This document shows positions 24,597-32,063 of a stretch of DNA of 34,527 bases, one piece after another. Positions within the stretch are counted from its first letter, which is position 1. Each line of letters opens with the position of its first letter. The position numbers and the translations under genes were made by a program. The DNA comes from a candidate division WOR-3 bacterium (lineage in GTDB: Bacteria; Hydrothermota; Tepidihabitantia; Tepidihabitantales; Tepidihabitantaceae), in assembly GCA_039801245.1 (NCBI GenBank), contig JBDRUF010000015.1, forward strand, positions 1 through 34,527, read 5' to 3'. The notes below the pieces were generated by a model, which ran no database searches, was not told where the DNA came from, and saw nothing but the letters and a program-made list of their open reading frames with translations.

Positions 24597-24645
24597 TTGA
24601 ACTCTGAACCAAGAACCATAAACTAAGGACTATCAACTATGAGCC
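24597..24645. repeat. Heptad array forming the 5' end of the VUT transporter gene (array C)
   Basis: Seven consecutive AAC-type units run TTGAACT, CTGAACC, AAGAACC, ATAAACT, AAGGACT, ATCAACT, ATGAGCC. The last unit contains the ATG start codon at 24639. The AAGGA of the fifth unit sits 8-9 bp before the ATG and can act as a Shine-Dalgarno site. TTGAAC-16-TAAACT within the array resembles a weak promoter. Confidence 0.6.
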
Positions 24646-25265
24646 AAAAAGGTGAAGAGGCGCTTTCCGGTGTGGCGCTGGTAACTGCGGCGTATATTGG
24701 TGCCCAGATTCTTTCCGACATCGCCAGCCTGCGCATTGTTCGGTTCGTGGGTTTCAGTATGGATGCGGGCACCTTAATCTATCCCTTCACCTTTACCATC
24801 AGGGATTTGGTGCACAAGACCGCCGGGATAAAGGTGGCGCGGAGGGTGATTGTCGCTGCCGGTATAATCAACCTTTTTATGGCAGGGCTTTTCTGGCTGG
24901 TTGCCCGGCTGCCGCCAGATGTTCAGGTTGGACCGCAACTGGAGTTCGGGATGGTGCTTTCTCCGGTCTGGCGGATTGTCATCGCCTCAATCATTGCCGA
25001 GGTGGCATCAGAACTGGTTGATGGTGAAATCTATCAGTTGTGGGTGAATCGGATGGGTTTGCGCCGGCAGTGGCTAAGGGTCTTGGTATCCAATGGGGTG
25101 AGTGTGCCTTTGGACTCTGCCCTTTTCTGCTCCCTTGCCTTTATCGGCAGGATGCCATTTTTGGTGGTGGTGAGCATCTTCTGGGCAAATGTGATTCTCA
25201 AGGGCGTAACCACCTTTATCTCCCTGCCGATGATTTACCTTGTGCGCGAGCGGCGGACTGCTTGA
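24639..25265 (+). CDS. Queuosine precursor transporter family protein (VUT/YhhQ type)
   Basis: A 208-residue inner-membrane protein with about six hydrophobic segments. It carries family-like stretches GAQILSDIASLRIV, MDAGTLIYPFTFTIRDLVHK and SIIAEVASELVDGEIYQLW, and ends LKGVTTFISLPMIYLV. The D-x-G-x-L-x-Y-P-x-T-F-x-x-x-D and E-x-x-D-x-x-I-Y motifs are those of the VUT (DUF165) family, whose E. coli member YhhQ imports 7-cyano-7-deazaguanine-type queuosine precursors. Substrate here is inferred. The first codons are repeat-derived. It is followed 30 bp later by aspS, whose -35 box overlaps this gene's TGA. Confidence 0.85.
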   Translation: MSQKGEEALSGVALVTAAYIGAQILSDIASLRIVRFVGFSMDAGTLIYPFTFTIRDLVHKTAGIKVARRVIVAAGIINLFMAGLFWLVARLPPDVQVGPQLEFGMVLSPVWRIVIASIIAEVASELVDGEIYQLWVNRMGLRRQWLRVLVSNGVSVPLDSALFCSLAFIGRMPFLVVVSIFWANVILKGVTTFISLPMIYLVRERRTA

Positions 25266-25289
25266 CAATAGGTTAAAGTCGGGTAAATT
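25262..25289 (+). promoter_or_regulatory. Candidate promoter of aspS
   Basis: TTGACA (25262-25267), a 16-bp spacer and TAAATT (25284-25289) are visible. The -10 box ends 6 bp before the aspS ATG. The stop codon TGA of the upstream transporter gene lies within the -35 hexamer. GAGGG at 25290-25294 is too close to the ATG to be a normal Shine-Dalgarno site. Confidence 0.55.
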
Positions 25290-25295
25290 GAGGGT

Positions 25296-26600
25296 ATGGA
25301 AAGAACACTGGCGCGGGATTTGCCCCAGCATATCGGCGAGCGGGTCCGGCTCTTGGGCTGGGTCCACCACATCCGCAAACTGGGCAAGATTTGTTTTGTG
25401 CTTTTGCGTGACCGCAGCGGAATAACCCAGGCGGTAACAGGTGAGCCGGAGAGGTTCAATCTTGACCAGGTTCAGCGGGAGTCAATCGTTGAGGTCATCG
25501 GGAGGGTCAAGCCCGAGCCCCAGGCGCGGCAGGGGTGCGAACTGGAACTGGAACAAATCAAGGTTCTGATTGCACCGGTGGCACCTTTGCCCTTTGAGGT
25601 GAACCGCTCCAAGAGGAAGTTGAATCTGAAACTGGATATGATTTTGGACCACCGGGCTTTCAGTCTGCGCAATCCGGAACTGGGTGCGGTGTTTCGGGTG
25701 CAGGCGGAGATTGTCCGCTCCTTTCGGGATTTTTTGCGCAGGGAGGGTTTTCTGGAGGTGCACACATCCAAGATTGTTGCCGCGGGTACCGAGGGTGGGA
25801 CCGCGCTTTTTCCGATTCAGTATTTTGAACAGAAGGCATATCTGGCGCAGAGCCCGCAGTTTTACAAGCAGATGCTTGTCGGTGCTGGTTATGAGCGGGT
25901 TTTTGAGGTTGGTTTTGTCTATCGGGCAGAGGACCATGCCACATCAAGGCACATCAATGAGTACCTTTCCCTTGACTATGAGATGGGTTTCATTGAATCC
26001 TTTGAGGATGTGACCAGGCTTGAGGAGCAGATGCTGAAGGAGATGGTTGAAAACCTTAAGAAAAATTGTGCGGATGAGTTGCAACTGTTACAGGCGCGCT
26101 TGCCCGAGATTGACAGAATCCCCTATATCAAATTCAAGGATGCGCTGGAGGTGTTAAAAAGGGATTTTGGCAGGGATGTGAAGGATATGCTGGATCTGGA
26201 CCCGGAGGCGGAGCGGCAGTTGTGCGCGTACGCCGAGAGGGTTTATAATAGCGAGTTCATCTTTGTCACCCATTACCCGCGCAAGACCAGACCCTTTTAT
26301 ACAATGTGGGACAGGGATGAGCCGGAATACACCTTTGGTTTTGACCTTCTCTTTCGCGGGCTGGAGGTGACAACCGGTTCCCAGCGCATCCATGACTACA
26401 ATATGCTTCTGGAGAATATCCGCTATTTCGGGCTGAACCCGGAAAGTTTTGAGTTCTATCTGGAGATATTCAAGTATGCGGTGCCACCGCACGGTGGTCT
26501 GGCGATTGGTGCAGAAAGGCTGACACAGCAGTTTTTAGGGCTTACCAATGTCAGGGAGGCAAGTTTTTTCCCGCGCGACCGCTTCCGGCTCACACCCTGA
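25296..26600 (+). CDS. aspS: Aspartyl-tRNA synthetase, archaeal type (probably non-discriminating)
   Basis: A 434-residue class II synthetase. Residues 1-100 are the OB-fold anticodon-binding domain (GWVHHIRKLGKICFVLLRDRSG); the catalytic core has TSKIVAAGTEGGTALF, motif 2 as VYRAEDHATSRHINEYLSLDYEMGF split over two strands, the FVTHYP-RPFYTM region, and motif 3 GLAIGAERL. The length and the absence of the bacterial GAD insertion mark the archaeal/eukaryotic branch. His24 stands where discriminating archaeal enzymes have tryptophan, a feature of enzymes that also charge tRNA-Asn; that reading is from recalled alignments and is tentative. Such an enzyme would need GatCAB, which is not in the window. 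Confidence 0.9.
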   Translation: MERTLARDLPQHIGERVRLLGWVHHIRKLGKICFVLLRDRSGITQAVTGEPERFNLDQVQRESIVEVIGRVKPEPQARQGCELELEQIKVLIAPVAPLPFEVNRSKRKLNLKLDMILDHRAFSLRNPELGAVFRVQAEIVRSFRDFLRREGFLEVHTSKIVAAGTEGGTALFPIQYFEQKAYLAQSPQFYKQMLVGAGYERVFEVGFVYRAEDHATSRHINEYLSLDYEMGFIESFEDVTRLEEQMLKEMVENLKKNCADELQLLQARLPEIDRIPYIKFKDALEVLKRDFGRDVKDMLDLDPEAERQLCAYAERVYNSEFIFVTHYPRKTRPFYTMWDRDEPEYTFGFDLLFRGLEVTTGSQRIHDYNMLLENIRYFGLNPESFEFYLEIFKYAVPPHGGLAIGAERLTQQFLGLTNVREASFFPRDRFRLTP

Positions 26601-26777
26601 AAAAGCCCATAATCATTAAGAGCCACAAAAGGGTTATTTGTTAACGACGAGATCTGCCCCCGATTTTTAAGTAACTGTTTAACAATGCCTTAATTAATCC
26701 CACCTTTTGAGAGGGTAGGTCCTCTCCACCCTTTCCCTTGCTCTTACCATTTTGGGATGGGGTTGGTTTTGTCATTT
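26601..26777. other. Non-coding spacer after aspS
   Basis: No gene is seen. GAGAGG (26709-26714) and CCTCTC (26721-26726) form a 6-bp hairpin with a 6-base loop, without a following T-run. TTGTTAA (26638-26644) and TTAACAA (26679-26685) are inverted 34 bp apart. Neither is a confident terminator or operator. Confidence 0.3.
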
Positions 26778-26805
26778 TTGACAGTGCTGATTTTGATTAT
26801 AGAAT
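26778..26805 (+). promoter_or_regulatory. Promoter of the secreted peptidase gene
   Basis: TTGACA (26778-26783), a 16-bp spacer and TAGAAT (26800-26805, 5 of 6) are visible. Unlike the other promoters here it lies 34 bp before the start codon, leaving room for a leader with a clear Shine-Dalgarno AAGGAG (26829-26834). Confidence 0.6.
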
Positions 26806-26839
26806 ATTCTGTTAGGGATTTAACAAAAAAGGAGAAAGA

Positions 26840-28981
26840 ATGAGAATGTTTTTTGTCCTGTTCTGCAGTTTGGGCGCCTTATTGGCGATGAATCTGCCCG
26901 AATCGGGTTTGACACCACCGAATGCGGTTGACTTTCAGACGATAAAGAGCCTGGCGCTGAGAAAGGCGGCCGCGGAATGGCCGGGATGCCGGTTGGGAAC
27001 GGTTGTGCCGGTAGTTGATGAACAGGGTCAGACCGCAGGATACATCTTCCACTTCCGCACCGATGGCAAGCCCTTTCCCGATTATGAACAGGTTGTCAGA
27101 GACATTTTTGAGGAAAGGGAGGGGTTGACCGTAAATACCGATTTGACCAGATGGCGCTCAAAATATGCCCATATTTTAATCTCGGCACGCTCTGACAGGA
27201 CACCGATTGTCTGTTATGGTTATGGCACAAGCGAGTTTTATGCGGTGGCGCCTGAGGGGTTAAGAAGGGCAAGGGAGGTCTTGGGTCCTGATGCCTATCT
27301 TGAGAGGATTTACTTTATTTTGCCCGCGACATTCCTTGAGTTCGAGAACACCGAGGGGCAGAGGATAATATACTCTACCCATTTTGAACAGAACTGGGGT
27401 TCAAGGGAGGATTTTGTCCGTTATGTTAATACCCAGAAAATTGCGACCGGAACCCTTGATTTTGATGAGAGGGCAATTGCCCATTATCAAAAGGAGTGGG
27501 AACAGGCGCTGAAAAGGGATTTTTCACACTGGAACGAGGTTTATGTGCCGGATGCGGACAAGGCGCCCTTTTATGACTGGAGTTATGGCTGCACACCAAC
27601 AGCCGCGGCAATGGTGATGGGCTATATTGACAGAACCCAGGACTATGGCAGGCTGGTTGACTGGTATTGGCAGCGCTGGGATATGGTGGAGGGCGAATGG
27701 GACAAGCAGGTTCCCAATGTTCAGCGCGAGTGTGCCCTTTATATGTTTACGGACACGACCAGGGGGGCAACGATAATCAACGCAATTGGGCAGGGTCTAT
27801 ACCTTGTTGCCTATGAAAATGGCTATTCATTTGACATTGTTGAGGATTTGGGCACAAGTGGCAATGACTGGGCATGGTCAACGATTGTCCAGGAGATTGA
27901 TGCCGGCTATGCGCTGGTCTGGTCAGCCTTGTGGCAGATTCACTCCCTTGCCGCCTATGGCTACCGGACACCGGAAAAGGACATCTATGTCCATAACACC
28001 TGGTGGAAGCCGGCAGAGTGGTGGCATTATTCCGGTCCTGACCGCTCCCATGTGGCATCGCCCCATCCTGGAGGTGGTGATGAGCACAAACTGGAGGTGC
28101 GCTATCCTTTAGGAGATACATTCTACAACTCCATTGGCAGGGGTGAGATTCTGCAGATTGGTGATACGGTTGAAGTGCGCTGGGACAACTTTGGCACACC
28201 CGGGGACTGGGTTGCAATTGACATCTCCTTCAATGCCGGGGTGGACTGGAGTCTCTTGGACAGTGTGCCTGATACCGGGACCTACAACTGGTTTATTGAC
28301 CCGACACTTTCCTCCTGCGATTCGGTGCGGCTGAGGTTCCGACAGTATCGCAATGGCATTCTTGTATCTGCTGATGGCACTTTTGGCTGCTTTCGGCTCT
28401 TGCGCGGACCTTTGCCGCCGAGCCCGCTTGCGCCCCCTAACGGTCACCAGATTTTCTCGCCGCCGATAGTCCTTTTGGTTGATACCACCAGAACCGATAT
28501 TGACAGTTTTTGTTTCCGGGTGATTTCCGGTGGGAGCGATACCATCTGGTCCTGCGTTGGGGTTTCTCCCCGTTGCTCGTTGCCCGATACCATCTTCACC
28601 TATGGCAGGTCTTACAAATGGGTTTGCAAAGGGCGGAACCGGCTTGACTGGGGCGATTTCTCCACACCCTGGTCATTCTGGGTGAGGTTCAGACCTGGTA
28701 TTGAGGAGAAAAACAGCCCCGCCCCGGCTCCTGGGGTGAAGATTCAGGGTGCAAATGTGCGACTCTTAAGTCAGGGCGGGGTTGAGTTTCAGGGGGGAAA
28801 GGGGCTAAAGGTTTATAACGCCACTGGCGAACTTGTGCGCACGCTCAAGCCTCTTGATGGTAATCGGCTCATCTGGGACCTGAAGGGTGAGGATGGCAGG
28901 CCTGTGCCTGCGGGGATGTATTTTGTCCGCTCCTTTGATGAAAAGGTTGGCGGTGTGCAGAAACTGGTAATTTTGAACTGA
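26840..28981 (+). CDS. Secreted C39-like cysteine peptidase with C-terminal FlgD-Ig/type IX-like sorting tail
   Basis: A 713-residue exported protein. Residues 1-16 are a signal peptide (MRMFFVLFCSLGALLA). Residues about 30-200 look like a pro-region. The peptidase domain follows with Cys251 in YGCTPTAAAMVMGYID, His368 in QIHSLAAYGY and Asn386 in YVHNTWW, the order expected for papain-like C39 peptidases. Next come an Ig-like domain (about 430-515, ending in LRFRQY), another beta domain (about 530-615), and a final domain of about 55 residues, with VYNATGELVRTL and AGMYFVRS near its end, typical of sorting tails cut at the outer membrane. It has its own promoter and leader. Substrate and secretion route are inferred. 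Confidence 0.8.
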   Translation: MRMFFVLFCSLGALLAMNLPESGLTPPNAVDFQTIKSLALRKAAAEWPGCRLGTVVPVVDEQGQTAGYIFHFRTDGKPFPDYEQVVRDIFEEREGLTVNTDLTRWRSKYAHILISARSDRTPIVCYGYGTSEFYAVAPEGLRRAREVLGPDAYLERIYFILPATFLEFENTEGQRIIYSTHFEQNWGSREDFVRYVNTQKIATGTLDFDERAIAHYQKEWEQALKRDFSHWNEVYVPDADKAPFYDWSYGCTPTAAAMVMGYIDRTQDYGRLVDWYWQRWDMVEGEWDKQVPNVQRECALYMFTDTTRGATIINAIGQGLYLVAYENGYSFDIVEDLGTSGNDWAWSTIVQEIDAGYALVWSALWQIHSLAAYGYRTPEKDIYVHNTWWKPAEWWHYSGPDRSHVASPHPGGGDEHKLEVRYPLGDTFYNSIGRGEILQIGDTVEVRWDNFGTPGDWVAIDISFNAGVDWSLLDSVPDTGTYNWFIDPTLSSCDSVRLRFRQYRNGILVSADGTFGCFRLLRGPLPPSPLAPPNGHQIFSPPIVLLVDTTRTDIDSFCFRVISGGSDTIWSCVGVSPRCSLPDTIFTYGRSYKWVCKGRNRLDWGDFSTPWSFWVRFRPGIEEKNSPAPAPGVKIQGANVRLLSQGGVEFQGGKGLKVYNATGELVRTLKPLDGNRLIWDLKGEDGRPVPAGMYFVRSFDEKVGGVQKLVILN

Positions 28982-28990
28982 AAATAAGGG

Positions 28991-30205
28991 GTGCAGGAGC
29001 AAAAAGTCCTTCTTAACTGCGCTCAGATTCTCACGATGGCGGATGAGGGTCTGGGAATAATTGCAGGCGGGGCTTTGCGGATTAAAGGGGAGCGGGTTGT
29101 TGAGATTGGCAGGGGTTTGCAGCCCGAGCCCGGTGAGGAGAGAATTGACTGTCAAAATTCGGTGGTTATGCCCGGTTTTGTTGACCCTCATACCCATCTG
29201 GTTTTTGCCTCCTGGCGCGCGGATGAGTTTGAGATGCGGCTTTTGGGGAAAAGTTATAAGGAGATTCTTGAGGCGGGTGGCGGGATTCTTGCCACGGTGA
29301 AAATGACAAGGGAGGCGAGTGAGGATGAACTTTTCCAGACCGCACTGGGGCGGTTGAAGGAGATGGTCTCCTGGGGAACAACAACAGTGGAGGTAAAGTC
29401 GGGTTATGGTCTTGATAAGGAGAATGAACTGAAGTTGTTGCGGGTAGTTAAGCGGCTGAATGAGGCAGGTCTGATTGAGGTAATTCCGACATTTATGGGT
29501 GCCCATGCGGTGCCGAAGGGGATGGAAAAGAAGGAGTATATCAGGCTGGTAATTGAGGAGATGCTGCCCGAGGTTGCCCAAAAGAAACTGGCAAGGTTCT
29601 GTGATGTCTTCTGTGAAAACTTTGTGTTTAATTCCGAGGAGAGCAAGATGATTCTTGAGGCGGGAAAGGGGTTCGGTCTTTTGCCTTTGATCCATGCCGA
29701 TGAGGTTGAGAGTTCAGGTGGGGCTGAGGTTGCTGGTGAGGTTGGCGCGATTGCTGCCAGTCATCTGCTGCAGCCGTCAGACACAGGTCTAAAGATGATG
29801 GCGGAAAAGGGGGTAATTGCTACTCTTCTGCCCGCAACCGCCCTTTTTTTGCAGGAGCGACATAAACCGCCGGTGAAGAAAATGCGCGAATTGGGGATTC
29901 AGATGGCTTTGGGAACAGACTTTAACCCGGGCTCATCAACCCTGCTTGCCCAGGTTCTGACAGTGCAGTTTGCCTGCCTGTATTACGGGCTGACCATTGT
30001 TGAGGCTTTGCGCGGGGTAACAATCAATGCGGCAAGGGCGCTGAAGATGGAAAGGGAGATTGGTAGCATTGAGCCGGGGAAAAGGGCAGATATTGTGATT
30101 ACCGATGTGCCTGATTACCGGCATCTGGCATATCGGCTTGGACACAATCCGGTAAGGATGGTGTTGAGCCGGGGCAAGATAGTGTATCATAGAGAAGGGG
30201 GTTAG
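28991..30205 (+). CDS. hutI: Imidazolonepropionase
   Basis: A 404-residue amidohydrolase of histidine degradation, hydrolysing imidazolone-propionate to formiminoglutamate. The metal site starts with VDPHTH at 64-69, followed by the HutI-specific SYKEILEAGGGILATVKMTR region, TTTVEVKSGYGLD, GAHAVP, IHADE (third metal ligand), and GTDFNPGSS for the catalytic aspartate. Start is GTG at 28991, 9 bp after the peptidase gene; the AAGGG before it is unusually close. hutH, hutU and hutG/F are not in the window, so the pathway genes are scattered or incomplete. It is probably cotranscribed with the next gene, 1 bp away. Confidence 0.95.
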   Translation: MQEQKVLLNCAQILTMADEGLGIIAGGALRIKGERVVEIGRGLQPEPGEERIDCQNSVVMPGFVDPHTHLVFASWRADEFEMRLLGKSYKEILEAGGGILATVKMTREASEDELFQTALGRLKEMVSWGTTTVEVKSGYGLDKENELKLLRVVKRLNEAGLIEVIPTFMGAHAVPKGMEKKEYIRLVIEEMLPEVAQKKLARFCDVFCENFVFNSEESKMILEAGKGFGLLPLIHADEVESSGGAEVAGEVGAIAASHLLQPSDTGLKMMAEKGVIATLLPATALFLQERHKPPVKKMRELGIQMALGTDFNPGSSTLLAQVLTVQFACLYYGLTIVEALRGVTINAARALKMEREIGSIEPGKRADIVITDVPDYRHLAYRLGHNPVRMVLSRGKIVYHREGG

Positions 30206-30206
30206 G

Positions 30207-30551
30207 ATGAACAGCCTCTGCCACTGGGAGATTCCGGCAACCGATTTGAAAAGGTCAAAAGATTTTTACGCCCGTCTTTTCGGCTGGAGGATGACCGATT
30301 TTTCTGAAGAGTACATTATGTTTGCTGTTGAGGAAGGACCGGGCGGTGGCATCTTCAAGGTTGAGAAGATGCCCGAACCCGGCATCGATGTGTATATCAA
30401 GGTGAAAGACATTCCCGCAACACTGAAAAGGGTTGAGGAGCTTGGCGGCAGGATAGAAAAGCCTAAGACCGAAATCGGGGGCGGGTTCGGCTATTACGCC
30501 TTTTTCCGTGACCCGTGCGGGTGCAGGATTGGCATCTGGGCAAAGGATTAG
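30207..30551 (+). CDS. VOC (glyoxalase/bleomycin-resistance fold) family protein
   Basis: A 114-residue single-domain protein with a paired beta-alpha-beta-beta-beta layout. LCHWEIPATDLKRSKDFYARLFGWRM at the start carries a potential metal His4-type position and the FY-x-x-LFGW motif; the C-terminal half has VYIKVKDIPATLKRVEELGGRIEKPKTEI and FRDPCGCRIGIW. This is the CFP/VOC pattern often found in small lyases or binding proteins of unknown substrate. The ATG is 1 bp after hutI, with a GGGGG-rich ribosome site. It ends 6 bp before the convergent small membrane gene. A specific reaction cannot be assigned. Confidence 0.8.
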   Translation: MNSLCHWEIPATDLKRSKDFYARLFGWRMTDFSEEYIMFAVEEGPGGGIFKVEKMPEPGIDVYIKVKDIPATLKRVEELGGRIEKPKTEIGGGFGYYAFFRDPCGCRIGIWAKD

Positions 30552-30557
30552 CCGGGG

Positions 30558-30824
30558 TTATTCGCCTTCCTCGGGTTTTGGCTGATAGTCAACCCCTGGA
30601 ATCCAGATGTTTTGGCTTGCAGGCGTTTGGGGGACAATTGGTTCTGGACGCCCACGGTTGCGCAGATACAGATAACCCAAGATGAGGATTCCGGCAAGGA
30701 TAGCCACAATAATCAAAAGGTCGTAAAGGCTGCGCCAGCCGCTGCGGATGCGTTCCACCTCGTCAAAATCAACCCGGCTGATTTTCTCCTCAGTTGCCTT
30801 TGGCTTTTTCTCCTCAGCGCGCAT
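30558..30824 (-). CDS. Small single-pass membrane protein of unknown function
   Basis: An 88-residue protein not recognised as a known family. Residues 1-32 are charged (rich in K, E and R), residues about 33-52 form one hydrophobic helix (LYDLLIIVAILAGILILGYL), and the remaining C-terminus is proline-rich and polar. Inside-positive residues on both sides make topology unclear. It is convergent to the hutI/VOC genes. A good promoter ends 6 bp before its ATG and there is no Shine-Dalgarno, which supports a real leaderless gene. Confidence 0.55.
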   Translation of the reverse strand: MRAEEKKPKATEEKISRVDFDEVERIRSGWRSLYDLLIIVAILAGILILGYLYLRNRGRPEPIVPQTPASQNIWIPGVDYQPKPEEGE

Positions 30825-30830
30825 CGGTTA

Positions 30831-30859
30831 ATAATAACAAGGAAAGAGCTCTCTGTCAA
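30831..30859 (-). promoter_or_regulatory. Promoter of the small membrane protein gene
   Basis: On the minus strand TTGACA (30859-30854), a 17-bp spacer and TATTAT (30836-30831, 5 of 6) are visible. The -10 box ends 6 bp before the ATG at 30824, which would give a leaderless transcript. Confidence 0.55.
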
Positions 30860-31161
30860 GAGGAAGCGCAGGTCCAATACCATTGGAAATCGGGTTATAA
30901 TTGTCCGTTTGATTTCACCAGCCAGCAGGACCTTACCCTTTGGGTTTGGGGAGGTGATGATGGCAACAGGTGATTTGGTTGGGGTTGGAGGGTTATAGGG
31001 AAGGTTCGGGAGTTTTTGACTGATAGGATAAAAAATCAAAAGCCAAACCACATAAACAACCCATAGGGGGATGGTAGAGGGGGTGGGGTGTAAATTTGGT
31101 TATTTTATTGCTAACATATTGAAATTCAATGTCATATATCAATTTTCCCCATTTGCCTTTT

Positions 31162-31182
31162 GTATACTTATAGGTATACTTA
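31162..31182. repeat. Direct repeat GTATACTTA x2, operator-like
   Basis: GTATACTTA occurs at 31162-31170 and 31174-31182, a 12-bp period, and the core GTATAC is itself palindromic. The repeats overlap the -10 box of the promoter-like sequence at 31167-31194 on the minus strand, so a repressor site is possible. Confidence 0.4.
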
Positions 31183-31194
31183 ACCGGATGTCAA
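31167..31194 (-). promoter_or_regulatory. Orphan promoter-like sequence
   Basis: On the minus strand TTGACA (31194-31189), a 16-bp spacer and TATAAG (31172-31167, 5 of 6) are visible. It points into the non-coding region, with the small membrane gene 340 bp downstream. No clear open frame begins just after it. Confidence 0.4.
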
Positions 31195-31222
31195 AAACAG
31201 CCAAATTTGCGGGTAGGATTTT

Positions 31223-32062
31223 TTAGTATTCTGGGGGCAGGTTGAGGAGCTGGGAATAGGAGAAGACCGGTCCGTCCTTGCAGACATATTTCGGACCGAT
31301 GTTGCAGTGACCGCATTTGCCAATCCCGCACTTCATCCGGTTTTCAAGGGAGAGGAATATCTGGTCTGGCTTGAACCCCAAATCCTTTAAGACCGGATGG
31401 GTGTACTTAATCATTATCGGCGGACCGCACACCAGGGCAATCGCATTAGCCGCTGGCGGTGCCACCTCCTTTAAGACATTGGGCACAAGACCCTCCCTTT
31501 TTGGCCAGTCAGCGCCATTGAGCCGGTCAACGCAGAGGACCAGTTGCAAATCAGGGCTTTTTTCCCATTGACGGATTTCATCCTTGTACAACAGTTCGCC
31601 AGGGGAGCGGGCGCCATAGATTGCGGTGATTTTGCCGAAGTTCTGCCGGTTTTCCGGCAAGAGGAGATGGGCGATGGTGGCGCGCAGGGTGGTAAAGGAA
31701 AATCCGCCCGAGACAATCACCACATCCCTGCCCGTCATCAGTTCCAATGGATAAAAGTTGCCCCAGGGTCCGCGCATGCCAATGATTGCGCCCGGTTCCA
31801 GTTCGTGCAAGGCGGTGGTGAAGACGCCAACCCTTTTGACCGTGAATTTGATTAAGGGCTCGTGCGGTGCTGAGGCGATGCCAAATGGTGCCTCACCAAC
31901 ACCGGCAATCGAGAGAAATGCGAACTGACCGGGAAGGAACTGAAAGCCTTTACGGTCAGAGTCGTTAACAAAGGCGAGGTCAAAGGTCTTCAGGTCACGG
32001 GCATCATTCTCAATCACCACCCTCTCAATGCGCATCGGCAAAGGCAGATAGGGGTTGTTCAT
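31223..32062 (-). CDS. flxA: FAD/NAD(P)H-binding oxidoreductase subunit, FlxA-like
   Basis: From the ATG at 32062, preceded by a strong GGAGGAG site, the product is 279 residues; a longer frame to 32155 overlaps flxB and is rejected. It follows the ferredoxin-NADP reductase order: a flavin domain (QFLPGQFAFLSI, FGIASAP), a nucleotide domain (VVIVSGGFSFTTLR, YGARSPGELLYKDE, LVCGPPIMIKY), then a C-terminal 2Fe-2S site with cysteines 245, 250, 253 and 261. Similar subunits serve sulfhydrogenase gamma and FlxA of the NADH:heterodisulfide (Flx-Hdr) complex. With flxD in the operon, FlxA is the better reading. It would take electrons from NAD(P)H. Confidence 0.8.
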   Translation of the reverse strand: MNNPYLPLPMRIERVVIENDARDLKTFDLAFVNDSDRKGFQFLPGQFAFLSIAGVGEAPFGIASAPHEPLIKFTVKRVGVFTTALHELEPGAIIGMRGPWGNFYPLELMTGRDVVIVSGGFSFTTLRATIAHLLLPENRQNFGKITAIYGARSPGELLYKDEIRQWEKSPDLQLVLCVDRLNGADWPKREGLVPNVLKEVAPPAANAIALVCGPPIMIKYTHPVLKDLGFKPDQIFLSLENRMKCGIGKCGHCNIGPKYVCKDGPVFSYSQLLNLPPEY

Positions 32063-32063
32063 T

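Larger units (their letters stand above)
30860..31222. other. AT-rich non-coding region downstream of the flx operon
   Basis: No convincing gene is present in this stretch. It contains an inverted repeat ATTGAA-A-TTCAAT (31118-31130), tandem GTATACTTA sequences (31162-31182) and a minus-strand promoter-like pair. A proline-rich frame reading through it on the minus strand is not considered coding. Confidence 0.5.

Noticed and set aside
28805-29695. A 296-residue open frame on the minus strand opposite hutI and the peptidase gene
   Set aside because: It lies antisense to two well-supported genes, has no domain-like motif, and has a composition expected from reversed codons.
30713-31051. A 112-residue minus-strand frame through the non-coding region before the small membrane gene
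   Set aside because: It is proline-rich and low in complexity, starts at a GTG without a ribosome site, and its 3' half is a frame shadow of the small membrane gene.
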